NCBI RefSeq assembly: GCF_035582795.1
Contig: NC_134367.1
Span: 90,131,062-90,195,061 of the forward strand
Length of the DNA: 64,000 nt
Reading direction: 5' to 3'
Source of the DNA: Mycteria americana
Lineage: Eukaryota; Chordata; Aves; Ciconiiformes; Ciconiidae
Shown: piece after piece, positions 1-13,910 of the stretch
How the letters are laid out: the number at the start of each line of letters is the position of its first letter
How positions within the stretch are numbered: the stretch's first letter is position 1
Program-made: the position numbers and the translations under genes
The notes under the pieces: model-generated
The model's input: the letters and a program-made list of their open reading frames with translations, nothing else
Told to the model about the DNA's origin: nothing
Database searches by the model: none

Positions 1-3000
1 AAAAGAAGAGAGAAAAGGTCATTTGGAGATAAAAACATACATTCTACCTAAATATGAAAGAATATCTCTAACATAATATGCATATTATACTGTATATTTC
101 CCATGAGCTTACTTCTGATGGCAAATAGAAACTACATCTGACATGCAAGAGAATTGTCAAATCGTAACGGGCAAGTTTGGAGTTTGGCTGTAAAGGCTTT
201 TTCAAGATTTAGCATTTCCCTAACATTGCTCAGTTCTAAACATGTTCTGCAGAATTCCTTGCAACATCGAGGAATGATCACTACAAACAAATTTAATAAA
301 AGATGTCCTGAACAAGTCCACCATTTCAAAAGACTATTTCATCAGACACAGTACTAAAACTCCATAAACCTGTCAGAGATTAATTTTAACAGCTAGAAAT
401 TTCAATTTTTATTCCCAAATGAAGAGCCAGTCCCTCCCAAAGTTGGGGCAGAGGGGAAGGGGAAAATAATATCAAACAATTCCTGCCTAAGACAACTCCT
501 GAAGCAAAACAGTCGAGATTAAATTTTCCACACTGGGGCAAGCAAATCTAAGTTAAGGAACTCCACTGTACGGAAGATGTTAAGTAATGCCTTTACTGAG
601 CAGTAAAATATGAAGGCAGTTTTCAAATGAGAGGCACTGGTCAGACTCTGATGTGAAAGCAGAGACTGTACACTCTGTCCATCCGCAAGCATTGTGCAGG
701 ACAACGGTAAAGACGTGCTCCGTGACCATGATTGCATACACTGGATTTAGCAACTGCTGAGATGGTATAAAAAAGATCTTTGAAAGCATAACTTAAACGT
801 ACCTTTATGTTTAATTACTCGAGCACAGACTTCAACCAGCCTTGAAGGCAATGCAGACACAAGTTTCACGCTCATTTATAAAAAAACAGTGCCACGTGTT
901 CCAAAAGGCCTGTCTGTGACTTTTGACCACCATACAAAGTCAAAGATGCGCTGTTTCATCTTTGAAAGCCTCAAGTCTGGTTCCTGGAAAGTTAAGCACT
1001 GCTGCCGTAGACAAGTCTTTCAAGCTCCTATGAACTCTCTTCAGTGAACAAGGGTCAACAGGAGATTCCTCCTTGTTTACTCAAACTTGGCCTGGCAAAT
1101 GGGAACAACTCTTAAATCTTCCGCCACTGAAGATGGACAAGAAACTTGACTCAGACAGCCATGTGGGCAGACAGCCAGGTAGTACTGGCCAATTTGTGAC
1201 TACAAGGAAGTATTCTGAGACTAAAAAAGTCCTCTCTAGAGCACAGATCCTGTCCTAAGGCATCTCTTGGGGGTTCTTTTGGGGGTTTGGGAGTTGGTTT
1301 GGGGTTTTTTTTGGCAGTAGGTGATAGCAGGTCTTGGTATGAAGCTACACGGGGAAGTGGCTCATCTGGAAGCTAGCTGAAGCAGCTGCCTTTTCTCCCC
1401 AGAGGGTCCAGCTGTGTCGTTCCCTCTTCAGCTACCTTGTAAGATTGGTTCCTGTTCCAATCCTCCACAACACTCCTCACAGGGAAGCAGAAAGAGCAAG
1501 GGAGTGAAAGATCTCAAATCCAGAGGCCGGTGCCTGACACCTCTTACAACCCTGTGAATGCATTACTGGTTGCACAGTCTGCAGAGGGTTAAAAGTCTTG
1601 CATTAACTACACCACAGCTTTCTCAGGCGGCAAACACAACATTATTTAATCACTTTGTGTGCTTTTTTCTAAGAGCGTCACCTGGAATTTCTAGTAGACC
1701 CATATTTAAAAGCTGCTGAAACATTTCAGGTCTCTGAGGTGAAAAATGACACTCGGCACATCTTATTCAGGAAAATAAGATGACCAAGACAAAGAATTGC
1801 TGAATAGTAAAAGCTCCCACATGTTAACATTAAGGTCTTGAGACAGAACAAAGTAGCCAAAGAGAGAAATGGATAGAGACAACTGGTTTTGTTCCAAAGC
1901 AGCACACAGTACAAGGTATTGTCTTTGCCACTGCGAAAACCGTGGCTACAAATACCTTTTCAAAGAGGATGAAGCAACACAGAAGTTCAAAGACGAGAAA
2001 ACTGGAGAAAGATTCAAGAATCTTCCTCCTATCCACCTGCCAAAGTACTTAGAGCGCTGCAAGAGATGAAGAAATGAACTGCAATGAAAGCCCTTTTAGA
2101 ATTAAAACACCCAATCAGGGTGCTCTGCTCCTCTAGAGCACTGTATATTTATGTCATAAAAAAATTGCACATAAAGAGATGACATCCATATTTAGAACGC
2201 GCCCATTCACTTGAAGATATTGATACCTTGTCATCATGATAGATAATGCATTTTAAAGAAACACCACCTTTTCCAAACACCTAACCTTGCTCTATTCAAA
2301 AGCAACATTTACAAATGCGGAAGGAGCTTTCCTACGTACAAGGGAAAAGGTCAAAATCTAAACTCATTCCAAAACATCAAAACGCACAGTCCCTATAAAA
2401 ACAGAGCACCACGACACAAGAATCACCCCGGTTTCATTCCACACCTATTGTGGAGAATAGGCAAGAGAAAGTCTCAAAATAGGAGGAAAGAATTGCTCTG
2501 AAATAAGATGACTTTCCCCTCAGAAAGATTTTGGAAGAGTTTCAAGCATACTACTGAATAGAATTATACATTATACGAATGCGTCTTATGTCTGTTACGC
2601 AGCTGAGAGATAATGATACCTCATGTGTATTTTAAAGACAACATCTTTGGAGCCAGTTCTAAAAATGTATGCATCCTCTTCGGACCAAATCATACCACTG
2701 TTTACTGTATTCACGTATTTTGCTGGCTTTCAGAGTACACTTCATAGGTAAGCCAGCCAAAAAGTAGAAAGGGTTACCTTTATAGCTACTAGGTTGCAGG
2801 ATCAACACTTAAGAGACCTTGTAGCTACATTTCATTTGAAGTCCTGCTGACAGAGCTCAAAAGAAAAACGACTATAAAACCAAAGACCAGAAAAGAATCA
2901 AGCTATATGACCGTATTTTAAGAAAGGGAGACAGACAGAAGCTTGTTCAAGTCTGCAGTGTGGCTAAAGTCTTCTCCTCCTCCATGCCATTAATTTGGTG

Positions 3001-6000
3001 TTTAAATGAAGAATAATTTTATTTGTAAAAGCTGCTTCCTCTTCAGGAATTGATAGGGGCTCTTTGCAGATGACTCTAGTTGGAACACACGACGCTGCAG
3101 TAGTATAAAACTGTATGACTCCTTTTCAAAAAGCATGGAGAAAGGCCGTGCCCAAGAAGACTCGGCAAAAGAGTATTTCTTTTTAGTCATCTCTGAATTT
3201 TGGTGGTAATATTACCCCTGCCAACTTCACTGGTACTCACTCAGAGAAAATTACTATTTTCATCCTTTTGCATACATGCACACCTTACCTCATACATGAC
3301 TTGTCCTGATGCCAAGCGTTTTCTGTCACCAAATGTTAACTGCAACAGATGTAAACTCGCATCATCACCTTCACTGAAAAAGGTATAAATTATGAAGTTT
3401 GATTACAAAGCTGCTTTATAGTCCTCGTTATCCTTTTAGTAGATCTAGACTGAAGTTCTCTTAATAGCATGCTCCTGCTGAAAAGAAAAACAGCACTTCC
3501 CAAAACATCATCATTGGTCACATCTAGCCCCTAGAGCATACAGGAGGAAATTTGGACACTAACAGCTTCAGGGGCAAATGCGAACCATACAATTTGAAAG
3601 CTTTAATATGTTGTATGGACTAGAAATTGTTGGAAATAGTTCTTCACAGTGAAGAGTCATTGATCAGAACTGCTTTAAAGTCAAACTCAAAAAGATTGCC
3701 GCTCTGCGAATGGCTGAGTTCATGAAATACCATGCTGATGCTGAACGAGAGAGACCTTTCTCCCTTTCCCTTACCACCACAGCTCCAGTCCCTCTCTTGC
3801 ATACACTGCACCCTTCCACATACTGATTGGATTCATTAGCCCAGCAGGAAACCATTGACTTTTCTGCTGAACAGTGATCGTTCTCTGCCAGGTGAGCTGA
3901 ACCGGCTCGTGAAGGCTCCAAAGGCTGCTGAAGTTGGCACAAGGTAATGGCAATACTGTCACCTCCCTCCTTGAGGGGCAGCAGGCTGTTATATCGGCAC
4001 GTTTAGTGTTCTAGGTCTGCAGCCTCAACTCCTTTTAAGGGTATTTTAATACCACGGTGCGGATATCAAACAAATCATGAAGCACTCGTCAAGAAGCAAA
4101 GGAAATCATTTCAGAACGCAAGCACAAAGATATAGCCACTCTTGCTTTGCCTTCTTTCAGAAGGTAGGAACTAGTAGGTCCCTCTTCACGTCTCTTAAAT
4201 CCTGAAAAAATTGCATTGCGAGCTTAACACCTTCCGTACCTGAGGCAAGCTCCTGCACAGCTAAATAAACAAAACAAATGTACATGTATTAACTGTATGT
4301 GAACAAATACAAAAAAAATATCCATTCGGTGGCTTCTAGTAAATGTCGATTCACCTTTCTTGCGTAGACTGAACAGCCCACAAGTAGCAACAATTGCGAG
4401 GATCATTCTCAGGCTCTTGAAAAGTAACAGCATAGACAGGAATCCTTCCTCCTTCCAGCTGAGAGTGGTGCCTACAGGTTTAAAAAAAAAAACCAACCAC
4501 AAGTAAAAAGAAAAAGAAAAGAGGTGAGCCTGCTGGCCCTAACTGTTTGTAGAAGGGTAGAAGCATCTTCTGAGAAAAGAGCACCTTACGTGCTTATCCT
4601 CAAAGTACAGGAGGTCATACTTCCGTCTCAAACAAGCGAGTCAAGGAAGCGACTACTTTTTACGCAACAGTCAAGAGGTGAGGAAATTACTCTCCATCAA
4701 ATGCAATAACCTGGGTTTATCTCCTCCTCTGCCTGAGGAGGAGGAACAACAACATACATGATTACTTCAGCTGCCAGGCAAAAGGTTGTTCCTACTGTTG
4801 TAGCCTACTTCAATATGGAACTGAAAATGCAGCATCTCTTCTGAACAAATTTAAAACAGCGCCAAACAGGAGTTGTTTCTCGTTTCTTTGCTTGCGCTGT
4901 GTAAAGCATTTTTCTCCCAGACTTCTGAACCTTATTTGCACCTTCACAATCCATTCTTGCCACCTAATTATTCCTCCACTCTCTGTTTATGCACCCAATA
5001 GGTTCTGGTGAGTCACTGCAGATTTGCTTAGGTGAATCCCTGTCTGAATTTGGTCAAATATTCCACGTGAGATTGCTCTTTGGCAGATTTAAAATCATCT
5101 CTTAGTTTTTCCATGGCTTATAAATTTACATGTCCCTTATTCTCATCTCCAAGGGCTCCAAGCAAACTTTCAATCACACGCATCGTTGCCTTGCAATGGG
5201 TCAATCCCCTATTTCGGTCAAGGCTGAAATGTAGGAAAGAATATCTGCTCAGGCACAGATCAGCTATGCATTTTGCATGTCTCACTAGTTTCATCCAGGA
5301 CACTTTAAAGAATCTTATCGCCAAAATCACATTATTAACAACCTTAAACCTTTCAATGTATGCCCTAATTGCAGGAACTGGTTCTGAAAAATAATTTTTA
5401 AAATCTGTTTCATGGAAATACACACACTTCCTGCTTTCACTGACCACTACTGATGGAACAAAGTGTCTTACAGAACTCAGCTCCATCACATCCTAACTGC
5501 TTGACATAACCCAAAGCAGCATGCTTTCCACAACTCCTCCATCCACAGGCACTGTAAGGAAAACAATCCTAGTCCACTGGGGAGAAGGCGGTCCACTTAA
5601 TCCATCTATGACTTAGGAGTTATTTCAGAAGAGGATTTCTACACATTCCAAGCTTATACTCAACATTTCCATCCCTGAAAAAGTTCTCTTTAAATTCACA
5701 TTCGTCCTTAAGCAAAAAATGGAGAGCCCTGCACCTCCAGGCATGGCCAAGTGCAAAGGCCTACTTACTCCCTCTTCAAAGTTTTCATATTCCATAGCGA
5801 CAGGTAGCCATCTGAAAAACCCACAACGAGCTGATTGCTTCTGCTTATGTAGCACAGGGTTGATACTGCTGTTCCTGAAGGACTTTGTAATTGAAAACAG
5901 AGATGTCTCCCTTCTCTGGTCACAGTTTCTCTTCTTTGTGGAACTTCAGCAGGAATTGTAGTGGCAACTTCCAGATCTACACACACAAAACCACACGGTA

Positions 6001-9000
6001 AATGAATGCGTTATGCCATTTAGGTTGCATTTTAAACACTGACGTGACAACAGGTATAATCTAATTCTACCGTCCCAGGCAAAATACCCATTTATGCAAC
6101 ACTTTTTTTGCTATTTCCACTTTGCACGTATTCAAAGAACATCAGAACTCTCTGACTGGACAGGTTTTCTCACTCGTAGTTCCAAACCAGGTACAAGTGT
6201 GACCTTCATAGACAAATTCTCCTTGCACTCCCTCAATCAGGAGGTTGGGCCTCATGATGAAGCTATTTGAAGTGGCATCAACTCCTCAAGCCACTGTTGT
6301 AATAGCCAAAACAGTGTATGCCATCTGAATACACAAATTAGAGATTTCATTCATCCAAATGCATGGCACCCCACTGGCAAGAATCACAGCGACATGGGGA
6401 TCTTGGTGGGTGGGAGGCATTTATAACATTAGAAGGACTATTAAGCCTCTCCCAGTTTTAATCAGTTCAGGACTATACGATGTCAAACCGCCACCTGTCA
6501 TCCGTAGTCATAAATGTCTGCGCACTAGTATCTTCAAAGCGGGATGCGGATTGTTTCTTTAAAAGACACAAGTTTTCTTACTTTTAAATTAAAGTATCAA
6601 AACTGCAAGCTTACACAATGGTTCTGTTTCATTCTGACTGCAGGACAAATCATCCAAACAAAGGTCAACCAGAAGGAGATGACCAACATCTGTAGCCACT
6701 GCTGCCACTCCAAAGAGCCATCGCAGACTCTGATGTAGGTGCCGAGTGCTCACACTGGCTCCGCCGTGATTAGTTATGGCTTCTATAGCCGTTACCTGCA
6801 GGAAAGCTACAAGTTAATATTTAAGCTGTTTGACAAGCTAGATAGAAATCACTCAAAAGGGAAGCCAGAATTAGCCCATCAGAAACAAGAAAGTTAATAC
6901 AGGGTCATAAGGCTTAAAAACAAAGCATTGCTTCCAATTCTGTCAAGAAAAAAGAAAAAAAAAAAAAAGCCCTGTACAAAAATCTGTTACTGCCTCCCAT
7001 TTCCTAGATTTCCTACAGTTATTTAAGTGAACTAACGTCAACTTCAAGTTCTCCCACCGCTCACAGCCCATCAGCACTGTGATACAGTCTATGCCTTCTT
7101 TGCCAAACAGCTATTGGCATAAATCAGGGCTCTAAGTCAGACGAGGCAGCGGCCAAGGTGCACGGTAGACACACCAGTTCCATGGGAATGAAACAGTTCT
7201 AGGAAGTGTTGAAGGGAGATAGGAGCTTAGTAAAAATTACGCTAGTCCTCATTTCAAATAAAACTAACAACCAGAGGAAGTAAAAAAAGTTTTAAGCGCA
7301 CACCAGCACTTTTATGAATGTTAACAAAGATTTAAAAAGCCAGCCGAAAACAACGGCAGCTCGGTAGATAAAAAGCTGACTCCAGCTAAGGAAGAAGCGC
7401 ACACTGCTCTTGAACATGCAAAGCAGTCTGCATGCAACTTGATTACAAGGTCTTTATTAAGACAGACCTTTCAGCACCTGCAACACATCCCAGGCCAATA
7501 CGGACTGCTGTAGCAGAGATACAAGCACATGAAGACTCCTGCACTAAAGCTATACAGCAAAAGAACACAGGCCACCCTTTAGCCTTCTTGCAACATGCAA
7601 CACAATGAAAACAGGAAGCTTTACATCAACAACAAAGTTTTACAGGAAAATAAAACCAAGAAGTGAGCATCACAAGGTCGTCCACTTTGTTTATGTATTT
7701 TTTAAGCCTCAAAGTTTTCTCCTCTCCCAGACCAAGCACTTGCTATGACTACACTGCCTGGCAGTCTGCTACAGAATTTACCTTTCGTCTTGGCCTCAAG
7801 AATCCTAATCTTAGAAGTACCTACAGCAATTCAGACAACTTTATTTTGTTTCAGATTTCCTAGAAATCAAATTAAATTTCCAATCTCCTCTGCTACTCGA
7901 AGGACTGTCAAAAGCGTTTTGACTACGCAAATTTTTGCTGCTCCAAGTCTTGATGACTGTTAGGAGGAAAGCAGAAATGCTGTACATATCTCACTGCAGA
8001 ATTAGCCAAAGTTCAAGCGTTGCTTCTAACTTCTTTTTCTTTGAAGATTCTTTTCGTTGCACGACTGGCTCCAAATGAATCTTTTCCATTTTTGCATGCA
8101 GTCTTCCAACAATGTTTCCCGGTTTTAACACTTCAGTTTTCCATGTAGAAGCTCCTGGAGCTGCCTATTTTTCCACTGCGCTATGAAAAGCCAGTGCATA
8201 TTCTCCTAGACTACTGCCAACTCATTCTGGGAATGAACAAAGAAAACTTTTCTCAGCTCACTGAATCTGAATGCTACCCTTCTGCCTCATACAAACCAGG
8301 AAAAATTGGGAAAAGACCGTTCCGTAGTTCCGAAACATACAACCAGTATAAACCAATTTAATATAATTAATGTTTTACATTCAGATTGGCTTTCACAAGA
8401 ATCCCATTCAAATAATACTCCATTAACATTTTCAGTTTTCTGATGCAGTTCACATGCACATCCAGAGGGCAAGTAGAGATGCTCCCACGAAAAAAAGTTA
8501 TGCCAAAATGCTTTCGAAGCTTGTCAGTTTGGGTTTTTTAACTCATTCCTTTACCCTCTGAATGACTACACATCTACCCTTACGCTAAAAGGCAGTCATA
8601 CAGTCACTATAAATACCCTGTATTAATACACTAATGGCTTGACACCTTGGACCAGAGTCACTCTAAGTTAGTGTTAACCTGTACAACTTCATTGTCCACA
8701 GAAGATACACCCACACGGAAAATAGTCTGGAAAGGCAGGTGCTCATTAAAGCCTTAAAACAGTAATGACAAAAACGGCAGAAAGTGATGTCAAGAACGCA
8801 TCTGCATTTTACTTTTAAAAAGAATCCATGTGAAACACAGAGGAACATTCAGGCAGATTAAAACCCCAAATGATACACTACATAATATGCAAGTATGAGG
8901 TACAGAATAAACCCAAAACACATGGACAGTGGCCAAGTGGCTTGGTTTTGCTTACCCTTACTCCCGCTCACAACTTAGAAGTTAACAGTCCAACTCGCAA

Positions 9001-12000
9001 TACCTGGGTCCTGTCTACGCTGATCTAACTAATCTAACAGCAAGAAGACAGGAAGCACAACAAAAGCAACAGACCAAACATGCTTGTAATCAAGAGCATT
9101 CAGGGCACAAGAGCAAAACTTCAGATAAGCTTTGCCCTTATTCCAAAATTCATAACCTTTATCACACAACAGCCAACTTTTCCCCCCAAGGCTTCTTCAC
9201 ATGTTCTCCTCAACCCCTTTTTTTGTGCTGAGGAAAAACTCCCTAATACAACCGAGAGTTATAACGACATTCTATTTCAAATCACTTCTGTAGACGCAGA
9301 GGCAATATGTGACACGATCCTTCTTAACCTTTCCTTTTCCTAGTCCCAGCTTACTTAGATTTAAGAAATAAAACTTAACAAAGCTACGTCATTTTTCACA
9401 AACATGATTTACTTACTGATTACGCGCTTATGACAGCACACAGCTTGCCTTTCCATCTAAAACTCTAAGATTTATCAGCATGATAGGCAAGCTAACACAG
9501 TGGAGCACCAGCCCAACGCACATCTTTAGAAATTACCACAATACAAATGCTTACTACTACTAATCACACTGTAGCATTCCAAACAAACAAAACTCCACCT
9601 GTATTCTAGCAAGTCAAAACATATCACCTTATGGAAAGCTGAGTAATAAGTAAGTATTTATTTGTTGCAGACTCCAACATGATAAAAATGTAGGGAGTCT
9701 TGATGGTCTATTAACTTACGCCCAATCTTGTTCACATTAAGATCATGTGACTAGGGCACATGACATCATTGGAGGTTACGGGTTATAGAAGACAGAAAAA
9801 CTTAGTAACATTACCCCAGCGTATCCCACCAACACAAACACAATTTTCAATAAGCAGAGATTCCAGGACTTCAGACGGAAAGTCCATCTTTCAACAGTCT
9901 GTCAGGTAACTCACTAAAGGCTCTTTTCTCCTATCCTAAGTCAACACAAAAATGTCTTCTGCTCTCAAGTCACACCTGCTTGCTACTCTGACATTCATGG
10001 GAATGTGCCCAAGTCATCTACACTACAGCTGGGGAAGCCTGAGATATTTTAAGGACAGTCTTTCTGACAGAAATGAACCGTTTAGGAAATGTACGTTACA
10101 GACCCTTGAAAGAGGGTTTTTTTTTTTCTTTTTCACTCTGGCCATAAGAAGATAGCTTTCCATGCCTTTTTGTGGAAGTGGAGAATTAGGTAACGATGCG
10201 CTCTACAATGAAACCCAAAAACTTGGTTTACTGTCAGTAAACTCAAGCGCGAACAGTACCGTTCAGCCCAAGATTTTACATCAAGCCGCTCTTGACTGGA
10301 TACTCTGAAGTGACAGTATGTTAAAGCAATATAGAAAACATACCTCCTACAAAGAGGCGCTCCAACGCTTTTCCTGAAACAGGAGTATGCAGCACCAAAC
10401 AACATGAAAGCTTCATTTTGCCCATTAACAGGTACGTACCCTTCCTGGAAGAACAACTGCTTTAACCACTCTTGATATTCCAAGGTCGTACAGACAGAGA
10501 ACACTTCCCTCTGCTTCTTCCAACCCAACCAGTAGTCCCGTTCTCTTCTGCCAGGAAAACTCCTTTACCACACGAACAGTGGGAGGCTGCTCATTTACTC
10601 CACTGAAACGGTACGCAGAGAGCCGCTCTCCTGTCACAGAGTTCACTACCTCAAGTTGAGGACCACACGCCAACCATGCTAGGCCATTTCTCCCTGCAAG
10701 AGAAAAGAAAGCTGACTAAAGCAAAGTTCCAACAGAGGCTTGAAAACAACTGAAAAATCACAGTCACTGCCCCTTTCCTGCAATAAAAGTGCCTAACAGA
10801 GGAAGACCGGCTTACCTAATTCGGGTCAATTATTTAAAGCCACCCATTGAAATCCTCAAGCAACACATCTTAAAATTAACCACCTTAGTATTCTGCATTT
10901 AACTTGTCATTCCTGCACCGAAGAATTTGGATTGTTTGGGGTAAAGATTACAATGCATTGATCTACAGTCTTGATACCATCTTCCGCTGGGTTTTGCTCT
11001 AAACCATCTAAACACATAGGGGAATACAAGTCTTAAAGCATACTTGAAATGTAACAAATCTAAGCAATTCTTTTCTAGTTTAGTAATTTTACTTGACACA
11101 TGCCTACTTGGGGCAGGGATTTGGACTTCAACAAGAAATTATCTTAAAGCGGGCACTGCGTTAGTAAGCTGAAACTTTGGCACGTGCTGAGCACAGGAAG
11201 AATTTAACACATTTTCTTTCGCTGAACGACTTCAGACTCGAGGCAAGTATTAGCTCAGTTACCACACTTACAGTCAGGCAGATAGATTCTAGCTGGTCTT
11301 AACAGAAGCCTAGACATCCAGATAGGCACCCAGCTCTACTTGCAGAGCACCTAGAAAGTCAACTACCTCATCTGCTTAGCCACTTTCAGCAGCTCTCACT
11401 GGCTACTCAGCTGCATCCTATTAAATACTTTGGAATGCAGCGCTTAACAGTGCTATCCTCTTCCTTCTGTTTTTATTCAGACAAGAAAAGAAAAAGCAGG
11501 GCATTTTGCCTCTGTAACACTGTAGAAGAACTATTTCTGCATGTGATGTGATGATGGGCATAGAGCTTGGGCTGCTGCAAATCAATCCAGCCCCAAACAA
11601 CACCATTACTTTTTTGAAAACTGCCTTTTATTTAATTAGAAATTGAGGAGGGCTCACTGACTCCGCATGTTTCAGAAAACTATTTGAATAGCACAAGATC
11701 GGTGCGGCTTCTTGTAATGTCAAAGTTTTACTATACCAATGTTTTAATATTAGCGGGTTTAATAGTTACAACATCCTTTTTGTTCTCTCAAAACCCGATG
11801 CCTCTTGACAGCACCAACCCGACACAGTTGATACTACGACCCTATGCTTCAGGTAACCTCCAGGCATAACAACTTTATACCAAGACCAGATTTAAGGGAA
11901 AATGCTCACCTCCAGAAAACTTCCCGCACAGCAGAGAATCTAGGGTTATCCCATCTTCCCCAAGGGCCTGAAGAGTCACCTCTGGAAACTGCAGCAGGCT

Positions 12001-12036
12001 GCTCGTCACCTGAGCCGCTAGGTCTCCCATTCTTCC
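1..12036 (-). CDS. AHCTF1: ELYS / AHCTF1, copy B, 5' part (coding exons 2-7), runs off left edge
   Basis: ELYS is the nucleoporin that binds chromatin at mitotic exit and recruits the Nup107-160 complex to start nuclear pore assembly; it also sits at kinetochores. This copy shows the start exon (ATG at 12,030-12,028) and exons at 11,910-12,036, 10,440-10,693, 6,615-6,795, 5,769-5,976, 4,355-4,471 and 3,289-3,373. Each has AG/GT borders, and the phases chain to 322 codons. The protein matches the N-terminal beta-propeller of ELYS from residue 1 ([10 protein letters not shown], then [10 protein letters not shown]). Base 1 lies 13 bp upstream of where exon 8 would begin, judged from copy A, so the rest of this copy is outside the window. 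Introns show no recognisable genes. The untranslated first exon and promoter were not identified. The reading frame is intact. The gene identity is recognised from the known family; the copy status is inferred from the repeat at 59,068-64,000. Confidence 0.9.
3289..3373 (-). CDS. AHCTF1: ELYS copy B exon 7
   Basis: Residues 294-322, reading [19 protein letters not shown] and ending at MYE in phase 0. Acceptor TTTTTCAG, donor GTAAGG. An identical copy lies at 62,356-62,440. Confidence 0.92.
4355..4471 (-). CDS. AHCTF1: ELYS copy B exon 6
   Basis: Residues 255-293, with [19 protein letters not shown] and LWAVQSTQ, both ELYS signatures. Acceptor CCTGTAG, donor GTGAAT. The identical exon lies at 63,422-63,538 in copy A, with no coding difference seen. 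Confidence 0.92.
5769..5976 (-). CDS. AHCTF1: ELYS copy B exon 5
   Basis: Residues 186-254. Contains [23 protein letters not shown] and the WD-repeat-like [13 protein letters not shown] of the propeller. Acceptor TGTGTAG, donor GTAAGT, leaving phase 2. Confidence 0.92.
6615..6795 (-). CDS. AHCTF1: ELYS copy B exon 4
   Basis: Residues 126-185 of the propeller; the stretch [15 protein letters not shown] and [11 protein letters not shown] match ELYS. Acceptor CCTGCAG, donor GTAAGC, phase 1 to phase 1 as the next exon requires. Confidence 0.9.
10440..10693 (-). CDS. AHCTF1: ELYS copy B exon 3
   Basis: Residues 41-125, first blades of the beta-propeller ([12 protein letters not shown], then LCLYDLGIS). 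Acceptor CTTGCAG. The donor is GTACGT after the codons for LPGR. Length 254 plus the carried base gives a whole number of codons, which supports this donor over the GTACC four bases further on. Confidence 0.9.
11910..12036 (-). CDS. AHCTF1: ELYS copy B exon 2 (start codon)
   Basis: The acceptor is a pyrimidine tract ending TTCACAG, followed by GGAAGA and the ATG at 12,030-12,028. The exon codes for residues 1-40 and ends at a GTGAG donor, phase 1. The start matches the conserved ELYS N-terminus, with only six untranslated bases in this exon, so a separate 5' UTR exon is expected further right. Confidence 0.9.
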
Positions 12037-13304
12037 CTGTGAATAAAGAAAAAAATGCAAAAATAGACTCATGTCGGCCATAAATATTTTTGAGATTGGC
12101 AGAAGTTTCATCAGTGTGCACTGGATAATCTCCTATACATCTCCTGTGGCTCTTTCCCTTACAAAAATGGCACTCAGGACAGGTTTTGATCTCGCAGCAG
12201 AGCAAAAGGACAATCCTGTGCTTTTCTGATGCCTACGAGATCACCAACAAAAAGCGACACAGAGGTATTGACAAGAGAAAGAGCAGGAACAAAACCAGTA
12301 CACTGAGTTCGAGTCTACTCACACGGGTTAGTAAGATGCGATCTGAGAAAAATCATCTATTAGAAAGCTTCTCAGTAACAGGTGGAAGTTTCCATTTCTT
12401 CCTTCCCTTGATTTTATACTTTATTACTCATTGTCAGTGAATGGGACCACATGAGCAAAGCACTGCTTTCTTCACGAGGTCTCAAAAGGAAGATATTCTA
12501 CGTAGTTCACTCTTCCTGGGTGTTACACATGCTGACCAACTCAGGCACCAAACACAACCCTTGCCCTATGCTACAAACCAGTACAGCCAGCCACTTAAAC
12601 GTGCGCACAAAGCGTCTTGCATTATCTCTACCATACGTGTTCTCCTGCAAATAAACTTTTAGGATTGTTTCTTCCCGCGTGCACTAAGAACCCATTTTCC
12701 TTACAGCACAGCAGGTCACCGCTAGTTTTGAAGACTAGACTCTGGGAGCAATACAAAGTTATGAAAGGGCAATGTTTATAAACAAATACAATTTATATCC
12801 ATTGGACTCCCATGGAGAAAGATTATGCTCCAAAGCCTGGGCATTGGAATCCACTACATTTCAAGTCACAAGCACTCTATTTGAGAATATGTTCCGGAGT
12901 CTTCTGCCAGCATGGAAACAACGAGCGTGTGAAACACAGGAAGCGTAAGTCAGCACTAAGCACAAGTCAACATGTTGAAATACCATTGCCCATGGCAAAG
13001 CCAGTATGGCAGGACGCTGCTGCAGCCAGCCAGCCTGACTGCTCTGCCAGCACCCACAACTAGCACAGATCAAGGGGTCCAAGTGGGACAACTTACTTGC
13101 AGTAGTTTTGTTGGGTTTGCTTTTCGGTACTTGTCATCATTTCAAAGTGACAGCGGGATGAACTTTTGCACTGCATCCAGGGGCTCCCGAGAGTCAAAAG
13201 CCCCACAACTTGACCAGCATCCTGGCTTAGTTTCATTCTAATGACTTAATGAATATGTTTTAGGAGTAACCCATAATACCAAATACTAACACAGATATAC
13301 TGGG

Positions 13305-13910
13305 TTGGTGAATAGCATCTTTTAAATGTTTCCGTTTGTGCCCATTGCCTCTTGTCCTGTCCCTGGGCACCACCAGAAAGTAGCCAGCTCCATCTTCTTT
13401 ACCCCCTCCCTTCAGGTGTTTAGATGCCTTGATGAGATCCCCCCTGAGCCTTCTCTTCTCCAGGCTGAACAGTCCCAGCTCTCTCCACCTTTCGTCGCAG
13501 GAGAGATGCTCCAGTCCCCTCTAGCCATCCTTGTGGCCCTTCGCTGCACTCTCTCCAGTAGTTCCATCTCTCTCTTGTGACCCTGGGGAGCCCACACCTG
13601 GACACAGCACTTCAGGCGTGGCCTCACCAGTGCTGAGCAGAGGAAGGATCACCTCCCTCCACCGGCTGGCAACGCTCCTCCTCATGCAGCCCAGGATGCC
13701 GTCAGCCGCCTTTGCCGCAAGGGCCCGTTGCTGGCTCACGGTCACCTTGGTGGCCACCAGGACACCCAGGGTCTTTTCTGCAAGCCGCTTTCCAGCTGGG
13801 CAGCCCCCAACATATACTGGTGCAGGAGGCTGTTCTTCCCCAGGTGCAGGACTTTGCACTTCCCCTTGTTGAACTGCACAAGGTTCCTGTCAGCCCAAAA
13901 ACCACTCAGC
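13305..13910 (-). mobile_element. CR1 LINE fragment, diverged
   Basis: Reverse-complement reading shows degraded CR1 reverse-transcriptase C-terminal sequence ([34 protein letters not shown]) broken by frameshifts. More diverged than the CR1 at 57,550. Both ends truncated or blurred. Confidence 0.85.

Larger units (their letters stand above)
1..4933. repeat. Left copy of the 59,067-bp-period duplication
   Basis: Aligns base for base with 59,068-64,000 and shows about 14 substitutions and no indel by eye (269, 795, 1564, 1992, 3509, 3535, 4225, 4340, 4347, 4587, 4590, 4874, 4896, 4898). Contains ELYS exons 6 and 7. Both ends of the match are set by the window, so the true extent is larger. 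Confidence 0.97.

Noticed and set aside
1869..2069. Plus-strand 66-codon frame (and its twin at 60,936) as a small conserved gene
   Set aside because: Its recurrence comes only from the 59-kb duplication; it lies in an ELYS intron, with one changed codon between copies and no family match.
12186..12440. Plus-strand 84-codon frame next to the ELYS start as a divergent gene
   Set aside because: No splice or family evidence, and composition like the surrounding non-coding DNA.
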